Shown: one piece after another, positions 11,638 to 23,081 of the stretch
Layout of the letters: every line of letters starts with the position of its first letter
Position numbering within the stretch: the stretch's first letter is position 1
Assembly: GCA_023374025.1 (NCBI GenBank)
Contig: SIJG01000093.1
Location: 420,760-484,759, forward strand
Length of the DNA: 64,000 nucleotides
Source of the DNA: Heterodera schachtii
Lineage: Eukaryota; Nematoda; Chromadorea; Rhabditida; Heteroderidae
Reading direction: 5' to 3'
Made by a program: the position numbers and the translations under genes
The notes under the pieces: model-generated
Database searches by the model: none
The model's input: the letters and a program-made list of their open reading frames with translations, nothing else
What the model was told of the DNA's origin: nothing

Positions 11638-13426
11638 AACAAATAAAGAAGGGATCTGAGCCCTGTAGAGGGAAACACTGCACAACAACAACAACAAGCT
11701 CCACGACGACGACGCCGCCGACGACGACGACGACGCGACCGCCGCAACAACAGGACGATGCGGTTTGGTCAACTGGCGAGTACATCGTCATGGGCACTGC
11801 CTTGGTTATCTGGGGCGCCGTAATTACAACATTCGGCATTTGGGGTTGGTAAATTTCAATTATTTATCATTTGGGGACACAATATATGGGGGTGGTCAGT
11901 GGCCAAATTTGCGGAGGCCTTTTGAGTCAAATTTACAAAAAATATCGTAAAATGGGTGTCCAGCTGTGTATACAGGCGCCACCGGGAAAAATATTGGAAA
12001 TTTAATGAAATTGTTAAGGAAAGATTAATTTGAAAAGTACCGAAAAAATTTTCGCGTCTTTAGGAGCAAAAAATCGTCGCTCGTGGAAATTTCAATAATT
12101 AAAAAATGGCCCGGGTACATCAGCCAAAAACCGTTGGGGCCAAAACGTCGCCATGCAAAAATATTGAGAAAAAAAAAATTTTGCTAGCTTTTTATGGCAT
12201 GGACATGTGTTTTCTGTGTATAAAATCCAATTTTTTCAGCGTATAGGCAGCCGGATGTGGGCTACAGAATCAGCAGCGATGGGAATGCTTTTGCGCAACA
12301 GAAGAAGGGGGGAGAAGCGGTGGAAAGAATGGAAGATGGGAGAAGGGACGAAGTGGTGGTGACAATTGACGACGACGGGGTGGAGGAGGACAAAATTGGG
12401 GGCAACAGAAGCAGCAACGATGGGAATGCTTTTGCGCAACAGAAAAAGGGGGGAGAAGCGGTGGAAAGAAAGGACAAGGGGAGAAGGGACCAAGTGGCGG
12501 TGACAATTGACGACGACGACGACGGGGTGGAGGAGGACAGTTCAAGCAAAAGCGGTGGTGCCATCGGCGACAGTCCGACCGCATTGGAACATTGTCCGGC
12601 CAGCCCGGAGCTGGAACAGATGGACGAGACCACGGTGCTGCATTTGATTAGGGGGTGTGACAGATACATACATAAAAAAGGTGGGGGGGGTCGGCCAAAA
12701 TTTTTGTGAAGGGGGGTCGGCCGCCGAAGACCTTTTTTTTTTTTTTGCTTTTCAAAAAACAGTTTTTTTTTCGGCGCGGTTTTCCAAAAAATTCGGCCTG
12801 CCCGCTTAAACGGCATGCTAAAGAGTGGAGATCCGTTCATTATTCCTTGGATCCAGCATTTCTCCCTCGATTTTTATTATTTATTTTTCTTGCTTTAAAT
12901 GATGGAACATTTTTTGAAGGATTCGATTCAGCGGGAGGAAATTCCAACCGAAACGATGGAAACAGACGGAGGCAATGAGGAGGAGGAGGACCTTGACATT
13001 TATGTTCTTCACGATGTTTCGGCACCATCTGCAGCTGGCGGGGGAGGTGGCATGGCATCGGCGGAAGGTAATTGAAAAGCCGTTGAGGGGAAGGGGAAGA
13101 AGATGGACAAGGCACTAGGGGTGGGCTTATTTGTGAGGATGCGACTCAAAAAGCGCGGGTGGCTTTTTAGGGAAAATTGCCAAATTAATTGTACATGTTC
13201 AGTTTGTTCATCAGCTGCGCAAAGCTTGTTGGACTCCCCCGTCTCGTCCTCGTCAACGGCGAAGCAGAAAAGCGACGCGGAAGGCGTCGACGACCTCAGC
13301 AAAGTACAGGCAGTCACCCCCAAGGGCGGCGCGCCGTACGCCTCGCTGCTGCAGCGCATCTCTTCGCCGGGCGGAAGCGGCGCCACCACCTCCGCCGCAG
13401 GAAGTAAGTCCGACTCGTCCAATTAA
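11638..13426 (+). CDS. Single-pass membrane protein with Thr-rich stalk and acidic tail
   Basis: Exons 11638?-11844, 12240-12654, about 12900-13067 and 13215-13426, with canonical introns between exons 1-2 and 3-4, ending TAA 13424-13426. Exon 1 has a Thr/Pro-rich run, then WSTGEYIVMGTALVIWG, a likely transmembrane helix. Exon 2 contains a tandem duplication of about 47 codons (SSDGNAFAQQKKGGEAVER, then DDDGVEED), Gly/Asp/Glu-rich. Exons 3-4 are acidic then Ser-rich. The link to exon 3 is uncertain because a poly-G insertion (about 12664-12810) lies in that intron. It could also be the C-terminal part of the upstream channel, but no TM4 exon joins them. Family not recognised. A decayed copy of the WSTGE exon is at 44.45 kb. 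Confidence 0.5.
12664..12815. mobile_element. Poly-G/poly-T insertion, CATACAT...GGGG family
   Basis: Starts CATACATAAAAAAGGTGGGG, contains GGGTCGGCC words and a 14-T run followed by GCTTTTCAA, and ends near CGGCGCGGTTTTCC. Similar starts and internal words occur at 16.1, 22.6-23.2 and 39.1 kb, and the T-run plus GCTTTTCAA recurs at 39.2 and 43.95 kb. Confidence 0.5.
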
Positions 13427-13429
13427 TCC

Positions 13430-14080
13430 ATGTTTTTGTCTTGGCGAGATTTCGGGCTGTTCCCTCTTGGCATACAGGACAAAGGGTGCCGGGGAAAGAT
13501 TTTGGAATTATTAATGCATTTATGCAAATTTTAAGTGTCCTGCAAGGCCTCAACAACTTCGAAACGGATTTTTATTGACTCTCAAAGGGCTCAGGTAATT
13601 TTAGTTTTTTCTTAAATGTAAAATGGAAAAATCTCTGAAACATATTATTATTTTTTGTTGTTAATTTTTAATCAAGGGCGTAGCCAAACCCTTTGCTTCG
13701 GGGTGGGGCGGAAGCAAATTCAAAAATACGATTTTTAGGGGGGTGTTTTTTTAGAAAATCCCGAATTAGGAGGTTTGTTTTTTGATTAATTAGAGTAATT
13801 AAGGCCAATAGCCAAAAAAAAAACGGAGGGTAGAATCCCGATACTTTTTTTCCTCTTCGGGATAATTGTTTTCTTCCATATAATTGTTAACCAACAGATA
13901 AAGCAGCCATTCCCACCAAATCCATCTGAAATAGGAGCATAACCGGCGAGGGGGGGGGGGAACCAAGAAAAAATTTTTTTCCCAAAGAGCAAAAAAAGGT
14001 CTTCAGAGTCCCCTCGCCCCCGAAATTTTTAATTTATCTGTATTCTTCTTTTATTCTTAATAATTCTTTTGTTTAATTAA
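13430..14080. other. No gene recognised between the membrane gene and metallothionein
   Basis: AT-rich with short G-runs (13735-13745 and 13950-13962). If the metallothionein gene has a first coding exon it should lie here; I could not identify it. Confidence 0.5.
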
Positions 14081-14081
14081 G

Positions 14082-14431
14082 TCGACAAACGGATGCCAGT
14101 GCGGCACTGACTGCAAATGCGGTGCGAAGCAGGCGAGCAACTGCGCAAACGGTAAGTGAATGTGAATGGTACGGGTCGACTTCATTTTCTCTACCTTTAT
14201 CAATACGAAAAACTTTTCGGGTGATTTTCTATCAGTGAGACAAATAAAACTGCTCGACAATCCAATTTCGAAATCCCCCTCCCCAAAAATGTAATTTTCG
14301 CATCACTAATTTGTTTTTTAGAGAAGTGCCTTTGCGAGCCGTGCGAGTGTGGCGCCGATTGCACGTGTGGCCAGGAAACGACATCGAAGAATGGGTCGGA
14401 GGGTTGTGATAAGAAGAAGAGCAAAAAATAG
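14082..14431 (+). CDS. Metallothionein-like Cys-rich protein (5' partial)
   Basis: Exon 14082-14151 encodes CQCGTDCKCGAKQASNCANG, and exon 14322-14431 encodes EKCLCEPCECGADCTCG followed by a Lys-rich tail and TAG 14429-14431. The join (G|AG) is canonical and in phase. The dense C-x-C spacing and small size are those of metallothioneins, cytosolic thiolate proteins binding Zn, Cd or Cu; the family diverges fast in nematodes. No ATG exon was found. The second exon has a truncated relative at 44.75 kb. A short Cys-rich tail of another protein remains possible. Confidence 0.6.
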
Positions 14432-14439
14432 TTTTGATC

Positions 14440-15230
14440 TATATAAGTTTGGGTTTGGTTCAATTTTAAAATGCTGTTTAATACAATAAATATACGAATG
14501 TCTGATTTCAAATGATAATGGAGAGAGGCAAAAAGCACTCCCATTACCCACCACTCTCTTCAATCCTTTCCCTCTCTCCAAATGAATTTGAACTTTGAAC
14601 ACCAACAAAAAAAATCATCATTCATTTTCTATATTGATTTGGAACGCTTAAGAGAAAACAAAAGTTATAACTTATAATGTTTAGTGGTTCTCTGGTCGGT
14701 TTTATGCGTCCCATGAATATTTATCCTCTGTTTCTTAGGACATAATTGTTTTCTTATTCTGTCAATGGAACACACCGAGTCAACAAAAAAAAAACAAAAT
14801 CAAAATGTGAAAACACGAAATTCAACTTTTTCGAGTATATTTGGAATTATTTTGTCTAGTGCATTTACCTAAAAAAAAGTTTTACAAAAGATTCTATAGA
14901 CTTTAAGTTACAAAAGATTCTATAGACTTTAAGCTTTCATTGATACCAAGAATATAGGTATTTTTTTTTAATTCTGTTATAATAATGCAAATTTTAACTT
15001 TTGCCAGCCTTTTTGAATATTTAATGTCAATGCAAAATGGCGCCGCAATGGCAACGGATCTTCTCCAATGAAAGGCTTTTAAGGTGCTTTTTCTCTGCAT
15101 CAATCACATTTTTGCTTGCTTTATAAATAAATTTTGTTTGCTCATTTAAACTTCCAACGGACGTAAAAAAAATGTCAATCTAAAAATTGTTTAACAAATT
15201 TTATTATTACAAGCAATTGCCATTTGCCCT
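14440..15230. other. Intergenic AT-rich stretch
   Basis: No coding potential seen. It includes a 28-bp direct duplication (TTACAAAAGATTCTATAGAC twice near 14880-14932). The ATG exon of the next gene should be in or near this region but was not identified. Confidence 0.5.
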
Positions 15231-15233
15231 CAG

Positions 15234-17891
15234 ATTGGCATCATCGGCGGCACTGGGCTCAAGGACCCGCACATAATGGAGCGCAGCGGCGAAGTGCGCG
15301 TCGAAACGCCGTACGGACGCCCTTCCGACGCACTCATTGAGGGAAATGTGGCGGGTGTTCCGTGTGTGCTGTTGTCACGGTAAGGAATTTTCGTCATTTT
15401 TCATGTCCTCAAATTGTTTGGTCTTTTATATTGAAAACTGAGACCGTGCCATAATTTATTTATTTTTGGTTTGAGCAAAAAAAGGTCGGCACTCGCCAAG
15501 GGTATGCCCTTCGTTCGCCACAAATTAAGCCAAAATCTGCTGGGAATGTCCCGGTCCAGCCGGTAATAGGAGGGCTGGCCCCTCTTTGAAGAATTTTTTT
15601 TTGTTTTGTTTTCAAAAGTCATGAAAATATGTTTCCAAGGGTTTTCGGAGTCGCTGATCACGAATCCTGTACCCAACCGAAAACCCCCTAAAACAAGTTT
15701 CATGACTTATGAAAACAAAAAAAAAATTCGAAAATGGGGGGGGGGGCTGCCCTACTATTACTTACCATCCAGCAAATCTAGAATGCCTTATTCCCGGCTC
15801 CAGTGTCCCCCTTTTGGGGATTTGTGTTGTCAGTTAATCCAATTTAATTGCGCTTTTCAGCCATGGTCGTCGTCATCAGCAGTCTCCCACCAACATCAAT
15901 TATCGGGCAAACATTTGGGCGCTGAAAAAGGCCGGCGTCAGTGCCATCGTCGCCGCGTGCGCTTGCGGCTCTTTGCGGGAGGAATTGGAGCCCGGCAAAT
16001 TGGTGCTAATCGACTCGTTCATCGACCGGTGGGACGGCAAAACAATAATTGCAAATACTCCTTCCATAATTACTCAATTTTTCCTAATTTGCCGCTCATA
16101 CATGAAAAAGGGGGGGGGGGGGGTCGACCCCCCCCTCCTTCGCCCGCAAAGTGCCCAAAATGGGGGACCCCTTCGCATATCGAGGGGGGGCCGGTGTAAA
16201 AGAGGTGGGGGGGGGGGGGTCGCCGGCGAAGGGGGGGGAGGTCGAAGCGAAGGGGAAAAGAGGAAAATTTCTGAAAAAATTGGCTATTTTCTTAACAAAA
16301 TTCTTTAGAATTTCTCAATTTTTCCCGGCGGCGCCTACCGGCACCGCCGGCCCCCCAAAAATCCTACTTTTTCTTAAAAAATTAGCCCAAAATCTCAAAA
16401 TTTGGTCATTTTTAGGCAAAATCTGCTAATAAATAGCATTAAAATTACAAAAAAATTTCCGGCGGCGCCTATCGGCGCCGCCGAACCCCCCCCCCCCGTC
16501 CCCAAAAAGTTTTTTCAAAACCGTGCCGCAAAAAAAACGTTTTTTTATAAACAAAAAAAGTCGTCCACTTGCTAAAAAATGGCAAAATTCGGCAATTTTT
16601 GGTGAAAATCTGTTAACAAATTGCACTCAAATTTTCAAAATTTTTCCCCGGCGGCGCCTACCGGCACCGCCGGAATCCCCCCCTGTTGATTGCTGCAAAG
16701 CCATTTAATTACTCAATTTTTCCTAATTTTCCGCTACCGTTTTTTAAAATGACTCATTTTTCCCCCTTTGCCACCGTAAAGGACGACGAAGCGCGAGCAG
16801 ACCTTTTACGATAGACTGCCGGGTCATCCGCCGGGCATTTGCCATATGCCAATGCATCCCGCGATGAATGAACGCCTTCGACAGGCGCTGCTCGCCACAG
16901 CGACGCGTTTGGGCGCTGCACACAGCGACCGCGGCGTGTTGGTGTGCGTGGAGGGACCACGCTTCTCCACCCGGGCGGAGAGCGAGCTGTTCCCGGAGCA
17001 GGTCATTCCCTCCCGTCATTCCCCCCCCCCCCCCCGTCGTTTCCCCCCGAAAAAATTAAAAAAATGTTTTTTTTTCAAACTGAAATTTTCTATAAAAAAA
17101 ACTCAGGAAATTTCTTAGTAAGAAAATTTCAAGAAAAAAAAAATTTTTTTTTCAAAATTTTATAATGAACTACTAAGTTTTTTCAAAAATTTTCCAAAAA
17201 ATCGCTGAAAAATTTTTCAACCCGGGGGGGAAACGACCCGGGGGGTGGGGAATGAAGTGCACTCGCTGTTCCGCGTTTGGAGCGCCGATTTGGTCGGCAT
17301 GACACTGTGCCCGGAATTACGTTGTTTTGAAAGTGAATTCTTGCTATAATGGGCCAACAACGGAAATTTAAGGCTGTCCTTGCAAAAGAATTGGGCATTC
17401 CGTACGCTTCGGTTGCCGTTGTGACTGACTACGATTGTTGGCGCGACACCGCTGAAGGGGTACGGTAGAGGAGACAACCGTCCGACCAACCTGAAAACCG
17501 TTCCTGGCTTTTTGTCCCAGCATTCGGGGTTTTCGCAAAATTCCCGGTCCTGGACTACTCTAATTAATATAATTGTTTCCAATTTTTCCATTTGTCAGGT
17601 GAGCATTGCTTTGGTGGACGAAACAATGCGAAAAAATGCCCAACTGATGCAGAAATTCTTTGTGGAAGCGATCAGTGAAGTTGCCGGACACAAAGAGCAA
17701 TTCGTTGCAGAGGCACAGAAGGCCAAGGTGAACGGACGGGACGTGGACAAACACAAAATTCAAACCAAATTAATAATGCTTTGTCGTCATTTTAGCAATT
17801 GGCCGCTGCCTCAGTGATGGAAGGGGAACATAAACTGAACACCACGTGCACGATTCCATTGTGTTTGACTACGAATTTGCGGCCACAGTGA
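15234..17891 (+). CDS. MTAP: S-methyl-5'-thioadenosine phosphorylase
   Basis: Cleaves methylthioadenosine to adenine and methylthioribose-1-phosphate in methionine salvage; cytosolic trimer. Exons 15234-15379 ([12 protein letters not shown]), 15861-16028 ([28 protein letters not shown]), 16782-17001 ([32 protein letters not shown]), about 17240-17315 ([18 protein letters not shown]), 17373-17459 ([20 protein letters not shown]), 17599-17727 and 17796-17891, stop TGA 17889. Phosphate- and purine-site motifs ([26 protein letters not shown]) are present. The first exon with ATG was not found. Introns are swollen by poly-G/C hairpin repeats (16.1-16.7 kb) and a poly-C tract at 17022. The junctions around 17001-17240 and 17315-17373 are unclear; the second needs an extra AG to stay in frame. 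Confidence 0.85.
16069..16733. mobile_element. Poly-G / GC-hairpin insertion flanked by a 28-bp direct repeat
   Basis: ATTACTCAATTTTTCCTAAT followed by TTGCCGCT or TTTCCGCT occurs at both edges (16069-16096 and 16706-16733). Between are CATACATGAAAAAGG plus G-runs, GGGTCGACCC, and three GC-palindromes of the type CGGCGGCGCCTATCGGCGCC (near 16324, 16459 and 16650) separated by A-rich spacers. It lies inside an MTAP intron. Confidence 0.7.
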
Positions 17892-17899
17892 CCGAAGTG

Positions 17900-18390
17900 C
17901 ACCCCGTTTCCATGTGATCGCCCCCATTTTTTGCTCATTTCACAGGTTGCCATTCTTTTAGGTTTTTTCTCCAATTGATGCTGCGCATTTGCTCATTGGT
18001 CGGCGGCATTTTCGCCACTTCCTCCTTTCTGGTCACATTTTTCTCCAGAATTTTCACTTCGTTCACCGAACTGATGAGACTGCCAAAAACAAATTGATTC
18101 GTTTTGGTTTTTCTATTGTCGAAAGGGCATTCTTTGATATTTATTTTCATTTCATTGGCACTTTTCCTTTCTGACGGGTTCTTTTCCTTTTTCTTTGCAT
18201 ATTTATTCACTTTTCATTTGTTTTATATTGTTTTGTAGTTACTGTTGTTGATGATGGTGGTCATAAAAAGTATTCCCTTTTTCGCTGTTTTTGAAATTTT
18301 AATTTGATTTCCAATTGCCATTTTTTCTGTTCATTTTCCTTTTTGTTTTTTCATGCAAATGCATTTCTTTTCCTAGTTTATTTCTTTGAA
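17900..18390. other. Intergenic region, T-rich
   Basis: ORFs exist on both strands (for example minus 17935-18210, Lys-rich) but show no conserved motif or splice context. It probably holds the 3' end of MTAP and the promoter of the next gene. Confidence 0.4.
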
Positions 18391-18396
18391 CAGACA

Positions 18397-19958
18397 ATGT
18401 CTTCGGACAAGAACAAGCAGTTCAGGTGCGTTCCCTTTGTCCATTTTGAATAATCGACCTTCATTTTCCTCTTTCCTTTAGCTATTTGCCCAAAGTGTTG
18501 AATGGTGGGTTCGCGGGTGTCGTCGGAGTGACGTGTGTGTTCCCAATTGACCTGTGCAAAACGCGTCTGCAAAACCAACGGGTCGGTCCGGACGGGACCA
18601 TTCAGTACAAGGCAATGAGATTTTGCGTTTTTTGTTGCAAAAACCGGCAGGGATGCCCTAATGGTGGGCAAGTTAAAAAAAGCAGAAAGTAAACACCGTG
18701 AAAACATATTTTCGGGGGTTTTCTAGGTCACTCTCTGATCATGGATATGATATTCATTTTAGCCATTTCGAATCCCGTACCCAAATTCGAACAAAAGTTG
18801 AATTCAAACTAAATCATATCCCGTCTGATGCCATTGTAACCATTTTCTTTTAACCAAATTCCTTGCTAAAATTCTTTGTCATATGTTCGTTTTTTAATCC
18901 TCCTTCCCCTTCCCAAAGTGTGGACTGCTTCCGTCAAACTTGGCGTGCCGGTGGTGCAACTCCGTTTCAGAAGATGCGCTCTTTCTATTCGGGTTCCGGT
19001 GTCAACATTTTGCTCATCACTCCCGAAAAGGCAATTAAACTGGTGGCCAATGCCTTTTTCCGACACTCTTTGACAGAGCCCGGGAAAAAGTGGGTCCTCA
19101 TTTTTTGTTTATTTATTGAATTTTACGATTTTTTCTTTCGACTTTACGCGGAATGTTGGCTGGTGGTACTGCTGGGCTGTGTCAAATTGTGATAACAACG
19201 CCAATGGAACTGCTCAAAATGCAAATGCAGCGTAATGCTTTGCACTTTTTACGATTCATTTAAAAAATTAATTCTGCAGAAGCGGGCCCCACCAAAATGA
19301 CAGCAACGAATTTGGCACTTTCGTTGGTCCGCGAGAAGGGCATCTTCGGCCTCTATCGCGGCATTGGGCCAACGATGGCACGCGACGTGACCTTCTCCGT
19401 GATGTACTTTCCCCTGTTTGCTGCACTGGACGGAATGATCAGAACATGTTTAGCTTCTCTCAACCATACATTTATCTAATGCCAATTAATTCCTCTGTTT
19501 TTTTGCCAATTTCAGGGACCGAGAAAGTCCGACGGGAGTGGTGATGCCGTTTTTTACGCCTCTTTCCTGGCCGGGCTCGCCTCGGGTGCATTTTCCGCCT
19601 TTGCGTGCACTCCGTTGGATGTGATCAAAACGCGGATTCAGCTGATCGGCAGCAGCGCGGCCAATTCGCAACAATACAACGGCATTTTGGACGCTTTTGT
19701 GTAACATTTACTTCCAATTTGAATATTATAATTCGCTTATTCAATTTCTTGGAATGATTTTGTCCAAATTTGCATCTGCTTTCCATGTACATTGGCATTT
19801 TTAGCAAAATTCTTCGGCATGAGGGGCCCAAAACGTTTTTCAATGGGGCGGCGTGTCGTATGATGGTGATGGCACCCCTTTTTGGCATCGCTCAAATGGT
19901 TTATTTCTTCGGAGTGGCCGAATACTTTTTGGGCACCAAAAAATCTCAACACGTTTGA
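18397..19958 (+). CDS. Mitochondrial glutamate carrier (SLC25 family, GC1/GC2 type)
   Basis: Imports glutamate with H+ across the inner mitochondrial membrane. Exons 18397-18425 (MSSDKNKQF), 18482-18611 ([17 protein letters not shown], first P-x-[DE]-x-x-[KR] signature), 18919-19089 ([21 protein letters not shown]), about 19139-19231 ([17 protein letters not shown], second signature), 19280-~19431 ([20 protein letters not shown]), 19516-19700 ([13 protein letters not shown], third signature) and 19805-19958, stop TGA 19956. All three repeats and the ITPEKAIKL segment typical of glutamate carriers are present, so the protein looks complete. Start: first ATG, in frame across a canonical intron. 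Oddities: the second intron uses GCAATG as donor and needs its terminal AG in frame; the fourth exon lacks an AG acceptor; the fifth lacks a GT donor. Confidence 0.9.
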
Positions 19959-19968
19959 CCGGCGGAGG

Positions 19969-22900
19969 ATGGCGGAGGCCCCTTTTGGCTACGACCCCAA
20001 TTTGAAATTGGCCGCCGGCCTTAGCGGCTCCGTGGACGCTAGTGACGTGGCCATGGAACGGCCGCCTTTTCGATTGGACGGCTTGGAGAAAGTCCCCCAC
20101 CCCCGAGGGGTCATTTTAAATTCCCCGAAATTCCCTTGCAGAAAGACTACTTGCATTTGTACGCGAACAGTTGCGCTTCGAGGAGACCAATTTTACCGCC
20201 GTGCGCAATTTGGCCAGACGGAGCAGAGAAAAGTCGATGGAGGAACTGATCGAAGAATGGGAATGGCAGGCCGAAATCGAACAGAACCTTTTCGTGGCCT
20301 TGCAGAAGACGCGCAAATGGACAGGTGGGGGAAATGAGTGAAATGTCAACCGAAGGGGACAAAAACAAAACCAATTTTGCCATTTTGGAAAAAGCCTCTT
20401 TAGCCTAGAAATCTTAAAAAATTGGTTAACAACAAAAAAAAAGCATGACTGAGTGAGCTCTTTCCCTTGGAGTTACTGCAAAAAATGCCAAAAACAGCAC
20501 TTTTCAAAGCAATGTTTTGGAAATGAGTGGCCAATTGCTCGAAAGTGGGTCCGAGCGTTTTTTTATAATCACAATCAATGTATAAAATTCGTTTTTTATT
20601 TTTATTTTAGTGGAATGTTTTTTCAATTTTTTGTTTTTAACTTTTACCACATTTTTCCATTATTCGTCCGTCGTTCGGTTAGGCTGAGAATGGCACTCTC
20701 AAATTGTTTTAGTCCGTGCCTGCCTGAAGCAGAGGTTGGTCAAACTGACACATGCCATTCTGTGCCGAGGCCAACATGCCATTCCGACCACTGAGCTCAA
20801 CGACTTTTTGGGCCGCGTTGTGCTGTTGTTGAACCAAGCGGCGTTCAACGAGTCTATCGCCATGGGTTCACTCGACAACAAAAAGGTGCTCCATTTTTTT
20901 TGTTCAATTTTTTTGCATTGAAATAATTGTCTAATTTTGAGTGGTTATTACGGATTCGGTTTTCGGAAGTTGAATGACCTGTTCGACCAGTACATCGACT
21001 ACTTTTTGGGTGCGGACATTGCACGTAAATGCTCCATTCGTGAGTGGTTGTCCATTTCTTCAACCCCCCTAATTTTTTGGCATTTTCAAAGGTATTCATG
21101 TGCCGCGCAGCTGGGCATAAATCCGAAAGTCTACCCGGACATTGAGCTGTTCAATGTGCCCAATGAGGTGATTGGATGATGCAGGGACAGACCATCCCAG
21201 AATCTTATGAAAAATCTAATAATTAGATAAAAAAATCCAGAATTTCAAAAATTTTTGGGAGGGATGCCGACTTCTACCCTCCTCCTGGGGATGTCCCTGT
21301 GCTGGCGATGGCATGGCAATTTCCATTTTTACGCAATCCGTTCATTTTTGATCCCAACTCTGCTCCGCATGGTGCTGCTCAATTCCTGCTCATTCAAACC
21401 GCCGACACGGCGAAGGTCCGACCGACTGAAAGAGTGCGTCGACAAACATTCGTTTGCGTCGTCGAAGCCGGCAAAGCCCAGCAAAAGGGCAAAGAATTGG
21501 CCACACGCTTTTTTCATCCGCGACTTGGCCATTTGTGAGTTTCTTTTCGGGATATTGCGTCTTCATCTCGGAAAATCGAATTGACTATTCATACCTCGGC
21601 TTTACGGAATTAATTTTGATCCGGTTTTTTATACAGAATTATTTTTTATAGATTCCCAAACATTTTCCCATTCTTAGCAAAATGGAATATTTTTTAAACT
21701 GATTTCAAAGCTGGTTTAACTTGGTGTTGCCGAACACTTGATAAATTACGACAAAAAACATCTTATGTCAATACAACTTTTTGGGGCATCGTATTTCATT
21801 TGCTCCAATTTTAATTTTCGTTTTGCAACTTTAGCGCATTTTTCGCCGCATGGGTTCGAAGGTGAGAAGACGGGGCTGTGCAAAATGCTGTGTGTCCACG
21901 AGCAGCTGCTCCAATATTACGACTTGCACGAGTTCGAATGTTTCCATTTTCCGACCTATGAGTTGCCCTTGAAGGTAGTCGCACTTTCCTTTTCCAATTT
22001 TATTGCTCTGAATGAATGCCTTTTATATATATATATTTTTGTTTGTCTCCAATTTGACGCAATCCCTCTGATGAAAAGCCAAAATGCTTTTGCCTTCGTC
22101 CGCTTTTCCATAATTTCTTTCTGTCCGTTTTTAGCTCCCTCCCAGGCCTTGGCTGGACATGGGCCACTGCGGCCCCGCGTACACTTACGCGCAGAATGTT
22201 GTCCGCAAATTGGAGCCGTATCCGGACATGGATCCCACTGAAATGATGCGTCTTCACGTCGGCGACCGCCACTCGCGGGCACGGCCGGTGTTCGACGCGC
22301 TCAATTTGCTCGGGGCAACGCCGTGGATTATCAACAAAGTGAGTGTGTTGTATCTTTGCTTCATGACTATAACAAACACCCACTTGCTCTTCATTGTTTC
22401 GCCTAGAGGGTTGAATAAAATTTTAAAAAATCGCTAAAAAATTTATTTTATTTTTTAAATTTCTTATAAAAACTCAAAATTTTGGAAATAATTTTTTTTT
22501 TAATTTTTCAGTAGTGGATAATAAAACTTGTTAAGAGCACTTTCGAATGATAACAATTTAGTTGGGTTTGATCCATAGGTGAACAAGGGGTGCGCCGGCA
22601 CCCCCCCCCCCCCCCCCCGTGCGTCGTAAGGGGGAGGGGGGAGGTCGTTTGTGAGGGGAGGAGGGAGCCCCGAAGGGGAAAAGAGGGAAATTTCTGAAAA
22701 TTTTGGCTATTTTCTTAGCAAAATTCGTTAGAAATTCTCAATTTTTCTCCCGGCGGCGCCTATCGGCACCGCCGGACCCCCCTCCCCAAAACCTATTTTT
22801 TCTTAAAAAATAAGCCAAAATCTCAAAATTTGATCATTTTTAGTCAAAATCTGCTAACAAATAGCATTAAAAATTACAAATTTTTCCCGACGGCGCCTAT

Positions 22901-23046
22901 CGGCGCCGCCGGACCCTCCTTCCACGAAAATTAAAAAAAAACGCGCCGTAAAAAAACCGTTTTTAGAAAAAAAAAAGTCGTCTCATGGTTTAAAATTGCA
23001 AAAATTAGGAATCGCAAAAAAAAAGGGTCGCCAGAAACAAAGTGTT

Positions 23047-23081
<35 letters not shown>

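Noticed and set aside
12262..12840. 192-codon minus-strand ORF over the acidic exon
   Set aside because: Shadow of the plus-strand exon (Ser/Pro-rich antisense of Gly/Asp/Glu codons) running into a poly-T insertion.
17935..18210. 91-codon Lys-rich minus-strand ORF
   Set aside because: No homology recognised, no splice sites, and antisense to T-rich intergenic sequence.
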